This document shows, piece after piece, positions 1 to 6,032 of a stretch of 9,571 bases of DNA (the stretch's first letter is position 1; each line of letters begins with the position of its first letter). A program made the position numbers and the translations under genes. The notes beneath the pieces are model-generated. The model made no database searches, was not told the DNA's origin, and was given only the letters and a program-made list of their open reading frames with translations. This stretch comes from Actinomycetota bacterium (lineage in GTDB: Bacteria > Actinomycetota > Thermoleophilia > Gaiellales > Gaiellaceae), in NCBI GenBank assembly GCA_003136795.1, contig PLDP01000196.1, positions 352 to 9,922 of the forward strand, given 5' to 3'.

Positions 1-190
1 CCGCGATCCGCGCCTCGAGCATCGCCTGCTCGTTCTTCGCATCGTCGTACTCGGCGTTCTCGGCGATGTCGCCGAATTCGCGCGCAACGCGGATGCGCTC
101 GGCGACCTCACGGCGCTTGTCGCCGCGCAGAACGTCGATCTCCTGCTGGAGCTTCTTGTAGCCCTCGGATGTGAGGATGACTTCCTTCAA
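1..190 (-). CDS. greA: Transcription elongation factor GreA, N-terminal part (cut by window edge)
   Basis: GreA enters the RNA polymerase secondary channel and stimulates cleavage of backtracked transcripts. Only the first 63 codons are present. They read as the GreA N-terminal coiled coil, from [14 protein letters not shown] through [17 protein letters not shown] to the edge. The acidic tip residues are conserved as D41 and E44 in the GDIAENAEY motif, matching family numbering. The start chosen is TTG at 190-188, because a clean AGGAGG (199-204 in plus coordinates) sits 8 nt upstream and no in-frame ATG or GTG fits better. A 6-bp hairpin with a TTCG loop lies just upstream of the ribosome site. 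The gene is divergent from dusB with 91 bp between starts. The identification is secure; the rest of the gene lies beyond position 1. Confidence 0.93.
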   Translation of the reverse strand, partial: MKEVILTSEGYKKLQQEIDVLRGDKRREVAERIRVAREFGDIAENAEYDDAKNEQAMLEARIA

Positions 191-198
191 AACACTTG

Positions 199-204
199 CC
201 TCCT
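199..204 (-). promoter_or_regulatory. Strong ribosome binding site fixing the greA TTG start
   Basis: Read on the minus strand this is AGGAGG, 8 nt before the TTG at 190. It is one of the few strong Shine-Dalgarno sites in the window and is the reason for accepting a TTG start. Confidence 0.8.
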
Positions 205-205
205 G

Positions 206-221
206 GCCCGTCGAAACGGGC
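206..221 (-). other. Small hairpin in the greA leader
   Basis: A perfect 6-bp stem (206-211 with 216-221) encloses a four-base loop that reads TTCG on the minus strand. On the greA transcript it would end 1 nt before the AGGAGG site. UUCG loops are unusually stable in RNA, although here the closing pair is U-A rather than the preferred C-G. A role in greA translation or mRNA 5' protection is inference only. Confidence 0.4.
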
Positions 222-281
222 GGGAATGGTAGCGACCGCGTCAAGTCGGGCGCAACCCCCGGCGGCTACCCTTTACGGCTC

Positions 282-1343
282 GTGAACATCGACCTCAAAG
301 AGACCTGGCTGATCGGTAGCGTCGAAATCCCCGGCCGCCTGGTCCTGGCGCCGATGGCAGGCGTCTCTGTGCAGGCATTTCGCCGTCAGGGCCGCCGCTA
401 CGGGGCGGGGCTCGTCTGCTCGGAGATGGTTTCCGTGGCCGGCATCCAGCACCGAAACGAGCGGACGCTCGGCTACCTGCGCGTCGGCTCGGACGAGCAC
501 CCGCTGGCCATCCAGATCTTCGGCTCCGACCCGGTCGCGATGGCCGACGCGGCCCGGATGGTCGAGGCCGCCGGCGCGGACATCGTCGACATGAACTTCG
601 GCTGCCCCGTCAAGAAGGTGACGAAGACCGGCGCGGGCGCCTCCCTGCTCGACGATCCCGACCATGCCTGCCGCCTCGTGGCGGCGGTCGCCGGCGCGAC
701 GGCGCTCCCGGTCTCGGTGAAGATGCGCCGCGGCGTCGAGAACGGCTCGCGCACCTGCCTGGCCGTCGGCCCCCAACTGGTCGAGGCGGGCGCGGCGTCG
801 CTGACCCTGCATCCGCGGTCTGCGAAGCAGATGTACACCGGCACCGCCGACCACTCGCTCACCGCCGAGCTCGTCTCGCTGGTCGACGTCCCCGTGATCG
901 CCTCCGGCGACATCACCTCGCGCGCCCGGGCGCAGTCCGTGCTCGCGACCACCGGCGCCGCCGCGGTGATGGTCGGCCGCGCGGCCCAGGGCAATCCGTG
1001 GGCGCTCGCGGAGATGATGGGCGACGACCGGGAGCCGTCGCGCGAGGAGGTCGTCGCCGAGCTGCTCCTCTTCATGCGCGAGACGGTGCGCGAGCTCGGC
1101 GTCGAGCGCGCGTCCGGCTTCCTGAAGAAGTTCTACGGCTGGTACCTCGGGCGCGGGCGCTTCCCGCGGCCGTTCAAGCAGGAGCTCGTCATGCTGCCGA
1201 CGCTCGCCGAGGTGGAGCAGACCCTGCTCGCGGCAGCGCCCGGCGCCCGCTTCATCTTCGAGCGGCTCCTCGCCGAGGCGCCCGACCCGCAAGACGAGGT
1301 GCTGCTCGACTCGTTGCCGATCTCGATCTACGGAGGCGGCTAA
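282..1343 (+). CDS. dusB: tRNA-dihydrouridine synthase, DusB/NifR3 type
   Basis: This FMN enzyme reduces specific uridines in tRNA to dihydrouridine using NADPH. With the chosen start it has 353 residues, usual for the DusB group. Visible in order are the flavin-binding LAPMAGV (about 22-28), the catalytic motif MNFGCPVKKVTKTGAG with the active-site Cys near 108, VSVKMRRG (about 144-151, FMN-contacting Lys), LHPRSAKQMYTG (about 176-187), VPVIASGDI (about 204-212) and AVMVGRAAQGNPW (about 228-240), then a helical C-terminal domain. A longer reading frame opens at 171 but would run through the greA start and leader, and its first 37 residues look non-coding. I therefore take GTG at 282. No Shine-Dalgarno site precedes it; a TACCCT hexamer lies 9 nt upstream, compatible with a leaderless mRNA. 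It converges on coaX through a shared hairpin. Confidence 0.93.
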   Translation: MNIDLKETWLIGSVEIPGRLVLAPMAGVSVQAFRRQGRRYGAGLVCSEMVSVAGIQHRNERTLGYLRVGSDEHPLAIQIFGSDPVAMADAARMVEAAGADIVDMNFGCPVKKVTKTGAGASLLDDPDHACRLVAAVAGATALPVSVKMRRGVENGSRTCLAVGPQLVEAGAASLTLHPRSAKQMYTGTADHSLTAELVSLVDVPVIASGDITSRARAQSVLATTGAAAVMVGRAAQGNPWALAEMMGDDREPSREEVVAELLLFMRETVRELGVERASGFLKKFYGWYLGRGRFPRPFKQELVMLPTLAEVEQTLLAAAPGARFIFERLLAEAPDPQDEVLLDSLPISIYGGG

Positions 1344-1357
1344 AGCCCGAAACTCGC

Positions 1358-1390
1358 GAACCTGATTCCGGCTGCGCCGGAATCAGGTTC
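1358..1390. terminator. Perfect 15-bp palindrome between convergent dusB and coaX
   Basis: GAACCTGATTCCGGC (1358-1372), a TGC loop, then its exact reverse complement (1376-1390). It starts 15 bp after the dusB stop. Its right arm contains the last codons and TGA stop (1385-1383) of coaX, so it can serve both converging genes. No run of T follows on either strand, so it would be a U-less terminator or an mRNA 3' end stabiliser rather than a textbook intrinsic terminator. It belongs to the same palindrome family as the array at 2147-2310. Confidence 0.65.
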
Positions 1391-2138
1391 GGTTGCGCTC
1401 CCACACGAGCCGGAGGCCCTGAAGCGTGAGCTCCTGGTCGACGACTGTGATCGTGCTCGAGTGTGGGGCGATCAGGTCGGCCAGGCCGCCCGTCGCCACG
1501 ACCGGCGCGCCGGGCGCGTCGAGCTCGGCGCGGATCCGCTCGACGATCGCGTCGACCTGGCCCGCGAACCCGTAGACAAGGCCTGACTGCAGCGCGGCGG
1601 TCGTCGTCTGGCTGATCACGCGCTCCGGTGCGGCGAACGGCACCTTCGGCAGGCGCGCGGCGCGCGCGAAGAGCGCGTCCATGGACACCTCGACACCGGG
1701 CGCGAGCACCCCGCCCGCGAACTCGCCGGCGGCGTTGACGACGTCGAAGTTCGTCGACGTGCCGAAGTCGACGACCACCGCCGGCGCGCCGTGCCGCTCC
1801 CGCGCGGCGACGGCGTTCGCGATCCGATCGGGGCCCACCTCGCGTGGGTCGTCGTAGCGGATCAGCATCCCGGTTGAGACACCGGGGCCGAGCACGAGCA
1901 ACTCGGTCCCTGCCCAGCGCTCGGCGAAGGCCTCGTACTCGCGCACGAGCAGCGGCACCGACGAGCAGAGGACGATCCCGTCGAGCGTCTCCAGGTCGAC
2001 GAACGCCCGCAGCAGCACGGCAAGCTCGTCTCCGGTGTGCGTGCGGTCGGTTCCAACGCGAAACTGCTCGGTCAGCGTTGCACCGTCGAACATCCCGAAG
2101 ACGGTCTGGGTGTTGCCGACATCGATCGCGAGCAGCAT
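1383..2138 (-). CDS. coaX: Type III pantothenate kinase
   Basis: Catalyses ATP-dependent phosphorylation of pantothenate, the first committed step of coenzyme A synthesis, in the cytoplasm. The 251-residue length is typical. The ASKHA-fold motifs are present: phosphate-binding AIDVGNTQTVFG at the N-terminus (D6), GPDRIANAVAA (about 102-112, with the conserved Asp near 104), VVVDFGTSTNFDVV (about 121-134, D124), and GGVLAPGVEVSMDALF followed by ARLPKV (about 142-166). The ATG at 2138 is fixed by the canonical N-terminus. No Shine-Dalgarno site is visible; TTCAAT lies 6 nt upstream and overlaps the arm of an adjacent palindrome. It follows the folP-folB-folK-DUF2469 genes on the same strand, but 175 bp of palindromic sequence separate them, so it may be transcribed or translated somewhat independently. 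Its stop codon is inside the hairpin shared with dusB. Confidence 0.95.
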   Translation of the reverse strand: MLLAIDVGNTQTVFGMFDGATLTEQFRVGTDRTHTGDELAVLLRAFVDLETLDGIVLCSSVPLLVREYEAFAERWAGTELLVLGPGVSTGMLIRYDDPREVGPDRIANAVAARERHGAPAVVVDFGTSTNFDVVNAAGEFAGGVLAPGVEVSMDALFARAARLPKVPFAAPERVISQTTTAALQSGLVYGFAGQVDAIVERIRAELDAPGAPVVATGGLADLIAPHSSTITVVDQELTLQGLRLVWERNRT

Positions 2139-2146
2139 GGTGTTAT

Positions 2147-2180
2147 TGAACCTGGTTTCCGCGCAGCGAAACCAGGTTCA
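2147..2180. repeat. Palindrome A next to the coaX start
   Basis: Arms TGAACCTGGTTTC (2147-2159) and GAAACCAGGTTCA (2168-2180) are perfect reverse complements (13 bp) around an 8-nt core, CGCGCAGC. It ends 8 nt before the coaX ATG, so it would lie in or at the edge of the coaX leader. The arms match the other palindromes in this window but the core differs. Confidence 0.85.
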
Positions 2181-2310
2181 CGTCTGAGGCAGCTCGAACC
2201 GCGTCAGACGGCAACCTGGTTCCGGCTTCGCCGGCAACCAGGTTCACGTCTGAGGCAGCTCGAACCGCGTCAGACGGCAACCTGGTTCCGGCTTCGCCGG
2301 CAACCAGGTT
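2171..2310. repeat. Exact 66-bp tandem duplication plus 8 bp of a third copy
   Basis: Positions 2171-2236 and 2237-2302 are identical, and 2303-2310 repeats the first 8 bp. Each unit holds two palindromes. The first has arms CGTCTGA/TCAGACG (2181-2187 with 2204-2210; 2247-2253 with 2270-2276) around a 16-nt centre. The second is a longer hairpin with arms AACCTGGTT/AACCAGGTT and an inner CCGGC/GCCGG stem with a TTC loop (2213-2244 and 2279-2310; one unpaired C at 2235 and 2301). A competing GGTTC/GAACC pairing is also possible within each unit. The array ends 3 bp from the DUF2469 stop codon and fills nearly all of the 175-bp gap before coaX. No open reading frame or RNA gene was recognised in it. 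It could act in termination, attenuation or mRNA processing, or be a REP-like element. Confidence 0.9.
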
Positions 2311-2313
2311 GCA

Positions 2314-2679
2314 TCAGAGGTCTTCGATCTCGGAGCGGCCCTCGCCGATGCGCTTGGCGAGCGCCTCGGCGGTCAGCACCGGCTCGTCGCCGTCGCCCCG
2401 CAGCTCTTCGATCGTCACGTCGCTCGAGGTGTAGACCTCGGCGCGCGGGATCATCCGCGTGGGGCGGTTCTTGTCCCAGACCCAGACGTCCTCCATCTTC
2501 AGGTGGAAGAACGGATAGTTCTGCTGCGGGACGTACTGCATGTCGAGCTTGTTGCAGAGGTAGGTCGCGTCCTGGGTGAGGACGCAGTACCGAAAGAGGG
2601 AGAAGACCGCTGCGTATTCCTTCTTGAGACGCAGCTCGGCCTCGGCCTCGAACTCGTCGAGATCGTCGAGGTGGCTCAC
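2314..2679 (-). CDS. DUF2469 family protein, function unknown
   Basis: A 121-residue soluble protein of the actinobacterial DUF2469 family, recognised from an acidic N-terminal helix (DDLDEFEAEAELRLKKEY, about 5-22), the FRYCVLTQDATYLCNKLD stretch (about 29-46) and the hallmark MEDVWVWDKNRPTR (about 62-75). The C-terminal 30 residues are charged and look like an added tail. No signal peptide or membrane segment is seen and its biochemical role is not known. The GTG start at 2679 overlaps the folK stop by four bases (GTGA), implying translational coupling to folate synthesis genes. TACAAT lies 7 nt before the GTG, inside the folK coding end, and could give a leaderless internal transcript. As I recall, mycobacterial and streptomycete homologues sit near rnhB and lepB, so this location is different. 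Confidence 0.82.
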   Translation of the reverse strand: MSHLDDLDEFEAEAELRLKKEYAAVFSLFRYCVLTQDATYLCNKLDMQYVPQQNYPFFHLKMEDVWVWDKNRPTRMIPRAEVYTSSDVTIEELRGDGDEPVLTAEALAKRIGEGRSEIEDL

Positions 2680-3125
2680 CCGGAAGATTGTAGCCCCGCG
2701 AGCACGGCCTGAACCGTGCCCGATCCGGGGATTTTTCGTGACGGAACGAGCTCGGCGAGCGGTTCGAGCACGAACAGCCGCTCTGCGAGCCGCGGGTGCG
2801 GGACGACGAGGCCCGGCTCGTCGATCTCCTCGTCGCCGTACAGCAGCAGGTCGAGGTCGATCGTCCGCGGGCCCCACTGCGGCCCGACCCGCTCGCGGCC
2901 GAGCCGCCGCTCCACCTCGAGCAGGTGATCGAGGAAGCCGCACGCGTCGAGCGGCGTCTCGACCTCGGCAACAGCATTCAGGAACTTCGGCTGCTCGGTG
3001 TAGCCCCACGGCTCGGTTTCGATCAGGGACGAGAGACGGCGCGCACCGATCAGCTCGGCGGCCTGCCGGATCAGCGACTCGCGGTCGCCCAGGTTCGAGC
3101 CCAGGCCGACGTAGGCGAGCGTCAC
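2676..3125 (-). CDS. folK: 2-amino-4-hydroxy-6-hydroxymethyldihydropteridine pyrophosphokinase (HPPK)
   Basis: Transfers pyrophosphate from ATP to 6-hydroxymethyl-dihydropterin, supplying the FolP substrate. The 149-residue length is normal for a single-domain HPPK. Motifs seen are AYVGLGSNLGDRE (about 4-16), TEPWGYTEQPKFLNAV (about 37-52, pterin pocket), the signature GPRTIDLDLLLYG (about 85-97, Mg-binding Asp pair) and VPHPRLAERLFVLEPLAEL (about 108-126). The GTG start at 3125 shares four bases with the folB TGA, and its own TGA shares four bases with the DUF2469 GTG. No separate ribosome site is obvious, so translation is probably coupled to the upstream genes. Confidence 0.96.
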   Translation of the reverse strand: MTLAYVGLGSNLGDRESLIRQAAELIGARRLSSLIETEPWGYTEQPKFLNAVAEVETPLDACGFLDHLLEVERRLGRERVGPQWGPRTIDLDLLLYGDEEIDEPGLVVPHPRLAERLFVLEPLAELVPSRKIPGSGTVQAVLAGLQSSG

Positions 3126-3469
3126 GGTCGCTCGACCGTGACGGCGGAGTACTCGACGGTCATCCCGGCCGGCTGCACCTGCGGCTTGCGCACCCGGACG
3201 CGAACGCGCTCCGGCGCGAAGCGCTCCATGAGCAGGTCGGCGGTGCGCGTGGCGAGCGCCTCCAACAGGTCGAAGCGCTGCGCGCCGGAGAGCTCGCGGA
3301 TCGCACCCGCGACCTGCGTGTAGTCGACGGCATCTTCGAGCCGGTCCGAGACGCCGCGCTCTCCCACCTCGAGCTGCACGTCGAACAGGAAGAGCTGCCC
3401 GAGGCGCTGCTCCTCCTCCTCGACGCCGTGATAGCCGAAGACCTCGAGCCCGGCGAGCTCGACGATCAC
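3122..3469 (-). CDS. folB: Dihydroneopterin aldolase
   Basis: Cleaves 7,8-dihydroneopterin to 6-hydroxymethyl-dihydropterin and glycolaldehyde. The 115-residue length is normal. It shows VFGYHGVEEEEQRLGQLFLFDV (first about 10-16, then the substrate-contacting Glu region and GQ), DAVDYTQV with the conserved Tyr near 50, LLEALA with the pterin-binding Glu near 70, and RVRVRKPQ with the catalytic Lys near 95. The reading frame continues far upstream (to about 4159), but that part is an out-of-frame shadow of folP. The GTG at 3469 matches the family N-terminus and overlaps the folP TGA by four bases. It is co-transcribed between folP and folK. Confidence 0.96.
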   Translation of the reverse strand: MIVELAGLEVFGYHGVEEEEQRLGQLFLFDVQLEVGERGVSDRLEDAVDYTQVAGAIRELSGAQRFDLLEALATRTADLLMERFAPERVRVRVRKPQVQPAGMTVEYSAVTVERP

Positions 3470-4290
3470 CCGGCGACCGCCTTCGCCACCGCGAGCGCCT
3501 CGACGTGCTCGCGCACGTCGTGCACGCGCAGGATCGACGCGCCGCGGTCGAATGCTGCGACTGCGCCGCCGACCGACGCGGCCGTGGAGGCGACCTTCGC
3601 GTCCGGATTGCCCGTCACCTTGCCGAGCGAGCTCTTGCGCGAGAGCCCGACGAGCAGCGGCCGCCCCAGCGCGGCGAGCTCGTCGAGGCGGCGCACGAGC
3701 TCGAGGTTGTGCGCGACGGTCTTCCCGAAGCCGATCCCCGGGTCGAGGCAGACGAGCTCTTCCCGCACGCCCTCGGCGACCGCGAATGCGAGCCGCTCCT
3801 CGAGGAAGCGCTTCACGTCGGAGACGACGTCGTCGTAGACCGGATTCACCTGCATCGTGCGCGGTTCGCCCAGCATGTGCATGAGGCAGAGATAGCAGCC
3901 CGCATCGGCGACGACGCCCGCGAGCTCGGGGTCGGCACGCAGAGCCGTCACGTCGTTGATGAGCTCGGCGCCGAGCTCGAGCGCGCGGCGCGCGACGGCA
4001 GCCTTCGAGGTGTCGACCGATACCGGCGCACCTGCGAGGTCGAGCAGCACCTGCTCGATGCGCTGGAGCTCCTCGGCCGCCGTCACGCCGCCCGAGCCCG
4101 GCCGCGTCGACTCGCCGCCGACGTCGACGATCGCCGCGCCGCAGTCGAGCATCCCCCACGCCGCGGTCACCGCCGCCTCGACGGGCAGATGCACGCCGCC
4201 GTCCGAGAACGAATCGGGCGTGACGTTGATCACCCCCATCACCGACGGCGAGGGAAAGCGTTGCTCGATCGGCGGGCGCGCGTTTGACAC
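3466..4290 (-). CDS. folP: Dihydropteroate synthase
   Basis: Condenses 6-hydroxymethyl-dihydropterin pyrophosphate with p-aminobenzoate to dihydropteroate; this is the sulfonamide target. Its 274-residue TIM barrel is of normal length. All pterin and pABA loops are seen: MGVINVTPDSFSDGG (about 18-32), VDVGGESTRPG (about 55-65), VSVDTSK (about 90-96), LINDVTAL (about 110-117), CLMHMLGEPRTMQ (about 135-147), CLDPGIGFGK (about 181-190), GLSRKSSLG (about 215-223) and RVHDVREH (about 255-262). The GTG start at 4290 gives a normal short N-terminal extension; the internal ATG at residue 18 would remove the first strand. No Shine-Dalgarno site is visible and CATTAT lies 6 nt upstream. It is first in the folP-folB-folK-DUF2469 unit and divergent from the ABC exporter genes by only 17 bp. 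Confidence 0.96.
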   Translation of the reverse strand: MSNARPPIEQRFPSPSVMGVINVTPDSFSDGGVHLPVEAAVTAAWGMLDCGAAIVDVGGESTRPGSGGVTAAEELQRIEQVLLDLAGAPVSVDTSKAAVARRALELGAELINDVTALRADPELAGVVADAGCYLCLMHMLGEPRTMQVNPVYDDVVSDVKRFLEERLAFAVAEGVREELVCLDPGIGFGKTVAHNLELVRRLDELAALGRPLLVGLSRKSSLGKVTGNPDAKVASTAASVGGAVAAFDRGASILRVHDVREHVEALAVAKAVAG

Positions 4291-4307
4291 AACCGAATAA
4301 TGGCTTG
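4291..4307. promoter_or_regulatory. 17-bp divergent promoter region between folP and the ABC exporter
   Basis: Only 17 bp separate the folP GTG (4290, minus) from the exporter ATG (4308, plus). An AT-rich core at 4296-4302 reads AATAAT on the plus strand, ending 6 nt before the ATG, and CATTAT on the minus strand, ending 6 nt before the GTG. Neither gene has a Shine-Dalgarno sequence. A shared, overlapping pair of -10 elements producing leaderless mRNAs in both directions is the simplest reading. The -35 elements would then lie within the coding sequences and are not clearly seen. Confidence 0.45.
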
Positions 4308-6032
4308 ATGGACCCCGGTTGGCGCTATTTGGGCTCGGTCTCGAAACGGCTGCGGTGGACGATCGCCGGCGCGATCGTCTCCGGGCTCGCCTGGCAGGGC
4401 GCGGCGATCACCTCGCCGCTCCTGATCCGGCGCGCCGTCGACTCGGGGATCGTGCACGCAAACCGGTCCACGCTTTCGTGGGTCTGCGCCGGCCTGGTCG
4501 TGCTCGGCGCGATCGAGGCAGTGGCCGGCGGCACGCGCCACTACTTCGCGATCCGCAACCGCGCGCTCGCGGATGCGAGCGTCCGCGACTCGATCTTCCG
4601 CCGCGCCCTCGACCTCGACGCCCGCTACCACGACCGGGTGGGCGCCGGCGAGCTCATCTCACGCGCGTCGAACGACGCCGAGCTCGTGGCGCGCCTCTTC
4701 GACGCGATCGGCCACACGATCGGCTACATCCTCACGGTGCTGGCAGCGACGGTCGTGCTGCTCGTGATCGACTGGCACCTCGCACTCGCAGTCCTCGCGC
4801 CGCTGCCGCTGCTCAGCTTCGGCTTCGGCCGCTACTCGAAACGCTACGCCGAGCGGACGAAGGTCAACCAGGAGGAGCTCGGTGAGCTGACGTCGCTCGT
4901 CGAGGAGACGATCGCCGGGATCCGCGTGGTCAAGGGCCTGGGCGCGGGCCCGTCGCTCTCCGCCCGCTTCCGCCGGAAGTCCAACGAGGTCGTGCAGACG
5001 GCGCTCGAGGTCGCGAACGTCGACGCGGTGTTCCTGCCTGCGCTCGAGGCGCTGCCGCTCGTCGGCCTCCTCGTGGTGCTCTGGTACGGCGCCCACCGCG
5101 TGCTCGACGGCGACATCACCGTGGGCACGTTCGCGCTCTTCACGTTCTACCTCGTGCTGCTCGTCAACCCGCTGCGCACGATCGGCCAGCGGGTCAGCAC
5201 GGTGCAGCGCGCGGCGGCGGCCGCTCGTCGCGTTGCCGACGTGCTCCAAGCCGAGCCGGTCGTGGTCGAGTCGCCCTCGGCGCGGCCCTTCCCGGAGCGA
5301 GCCGACGTTCGCTTCAACGACGTCCGCTTCTCGTACGGCGACGAGCGGCCGATCCTCGACGGCTTCACGCTGGAGATTCCTGCGGGCACGTCGCTCGCCC
5401 TCGTCGGCGGCACGGGCTCGGGCAAGTCGACGGCCGCAGCGCTGCTCGCGCGCTTCTACGACCCCAACGCCGGCTCGGTGACGATCGGAGGCGTCGACGT
5501 GCGCGAGCTGCGCCTCGACGAGCTGCGCCGCGGCGTCGGGCTCGTGTTCGAGGAGACGTTCCTCTTCGGCGACACCGTGCGCGGCAACGTGGGCTTCGGC
5601 TCGCCGGATGCCGACGACGCCGCGATCATGCGCGCCACACGCCTCGCGGGCGCGTCGGAGTTCGTCGAGCGGCTGCCCGAGGGGTACGAGACCGTGCTCG
5701 GCGAGCGCGGCTTCTCGCTCTCGGGCGGGCAGCGCCAGCGGCTCGCGATCGCGCGCGCGATCCTCGCCGACCCGCAGGTGCTGATCCTCGACGACGCGAC
5801 GTCGGCGGTCGACGCGACGAAGGAGCACGAGATCCGCGCGGCGCTCGCCGAGGTGATGGCCGGTCGTACGACGCTCGTGATCGCCCACCGGCCGGCGACG
5901 ATCGCCCTCGCCGACCGGGTCGCCGTCGTCGAGGACGGCCGGGTCGTCGAGCAGGGGCGCCACGCCGACCTGCTCGCGCGCTCCCCACGCTACCGCGAGC
6001 TGCTCGCCCTCGCGGCGCAGGAGGCAGCCTGA
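4308..6032 (+). CDS. ABC exporter half-transporter with degenerate ATPase site (heterodimer subunit 1)
   Basis: A type IV (MsbA/TM287-like) half-transporter of 574 residues in the cytoplasmic membrane. The transmembrane domain has about six helices (roughly 17-40, 55-75, 138-158, 159-177, 242-262, 270-290). The nucleotide-binding domain has Walker A GGTGSGKST (367-375), signature LSGGQ (471-475), Walker B VLILDD (491-496) and H-loop H527. Two key residues deviate: the Q-loop Gln is Glu (E415 in VFEETFLF), and the catalytic Glu after Walker B is Asp (D496). This pattern marks the degenerate site of heterodimeric exporters. ATG at 4308 is preferred over in-frame TTG codons at 4284 and 4305; no ribosome site precedes any of them. 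It overlaps the partner gene by one base. The substrate cannot be told from the sequence; lipid or drug export is typical of the family. Confidence 0.93.
   Translation: MDPGWRYLGSVSKRLRWTIAGAIVSGLAWQGAAITSPLLIRRAVDSGIVHANRSTLSWVCAGLVVLGAIEAVAGGTRHYFAIRNRALADASVRDSIFRRALDLDARYHDRVGAGELISRASNDAELVARLFDAIGHTIGYILTVLAATVVLLVIDWHLALAVLAPLPLLSFGFGRYSKRYAERTKVNQEELGELTSLVEETIAGIRVVKGLGAGPSLSARFRRKSNEVVQTALEVANVDAVFLPALEALPLVGLLVVLWYGAHRVLDGDITVGTFALFTFYLVLLVNPLRTIGQRVSTVQRAAAAARRVADVLQAEPVVVESPSARPFPERADVRFNDVRFSYGDERPILDGFTLEIPAGTSLALVGGTGSGKSTAAALLARFYDPNAGSVTIGGVDVRELRLDELRRGVGLVFEETFLFGDTVRGNVGFGSPDADDAAIMRATRLAGASEFVERLPEGYETVLGERGFSLSGGQRQRLAIARAILADPQVLILDDATSAVDATKEHEIRAALAEVMAGRTTLVIAHRPATIALADRVAVVEDGRVVEQGRHADLLARSPRYRELLALAAQEAA
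6019..6024 (+). promoter_or_regulatory. Ribosome binding site for the second ABC subunit
   Basis: AGGAGG lies 7 nt before the ATG at 6032, inside the last codons of the first subunit. Together with the TGATG stop/start junction it indicates coupled translation and equal amounts of the two subunits. Confidence 0.8.

Noticed and set aside
239..244. TTGACG as a -35 for greA on the minus strand with TACCAT (231-226) as -10
   Set aside because: The spacer is only 7 bp, so the two cannot form one sigma-70-type promoter.
171..281. N-terminal extension of dusB from ATG 171
   Set aside because: It overlaps the greA start, leader and ribosome site and encodes 37 residues unlike any Dus N-terminus; GTG 282 matches the family.
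2171..2310. CRISPR array
   Set aside because: Only two full units with no unique spacers; the units are contiguous and no cas gene is near.
2037..2579. Plus-strand 180-aa frame with a perfect 22-residue tandem repeat
   Set aside because: The peptide repeat is just the 66-bp DNA duplication read in one frame. The rest is an Arg/Ser-rich antisense shadow of the DUF2469 gene.
3470..4159. Minus-strand upstream extension of folB (345-aa frame)
   Set aside because: Out-of-frame overlap with folP; Arg/Ala-rich composition typical of shadow frames in GC-rich DNA.
4284..4289. TTGACA as a -35 element for the ABC genes
   Set aside because: A perfect hexamer, but it arises from the folP start codons, and the AATAAT box lies only 6 bp downstream instead of about 17; no -10 is found at the right spacing.
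4659..5963. 434-aa minus-strand frame opposite ABC subunit 1
   Set aside because: Its Arg/Glu/His/Asp-rich composition is the mirror of the conserved ABC coding frame and it has no recognisable domain. The same applies to the frames opposite dusB (273-1292) and ABC subunit 2 (6542-7600).
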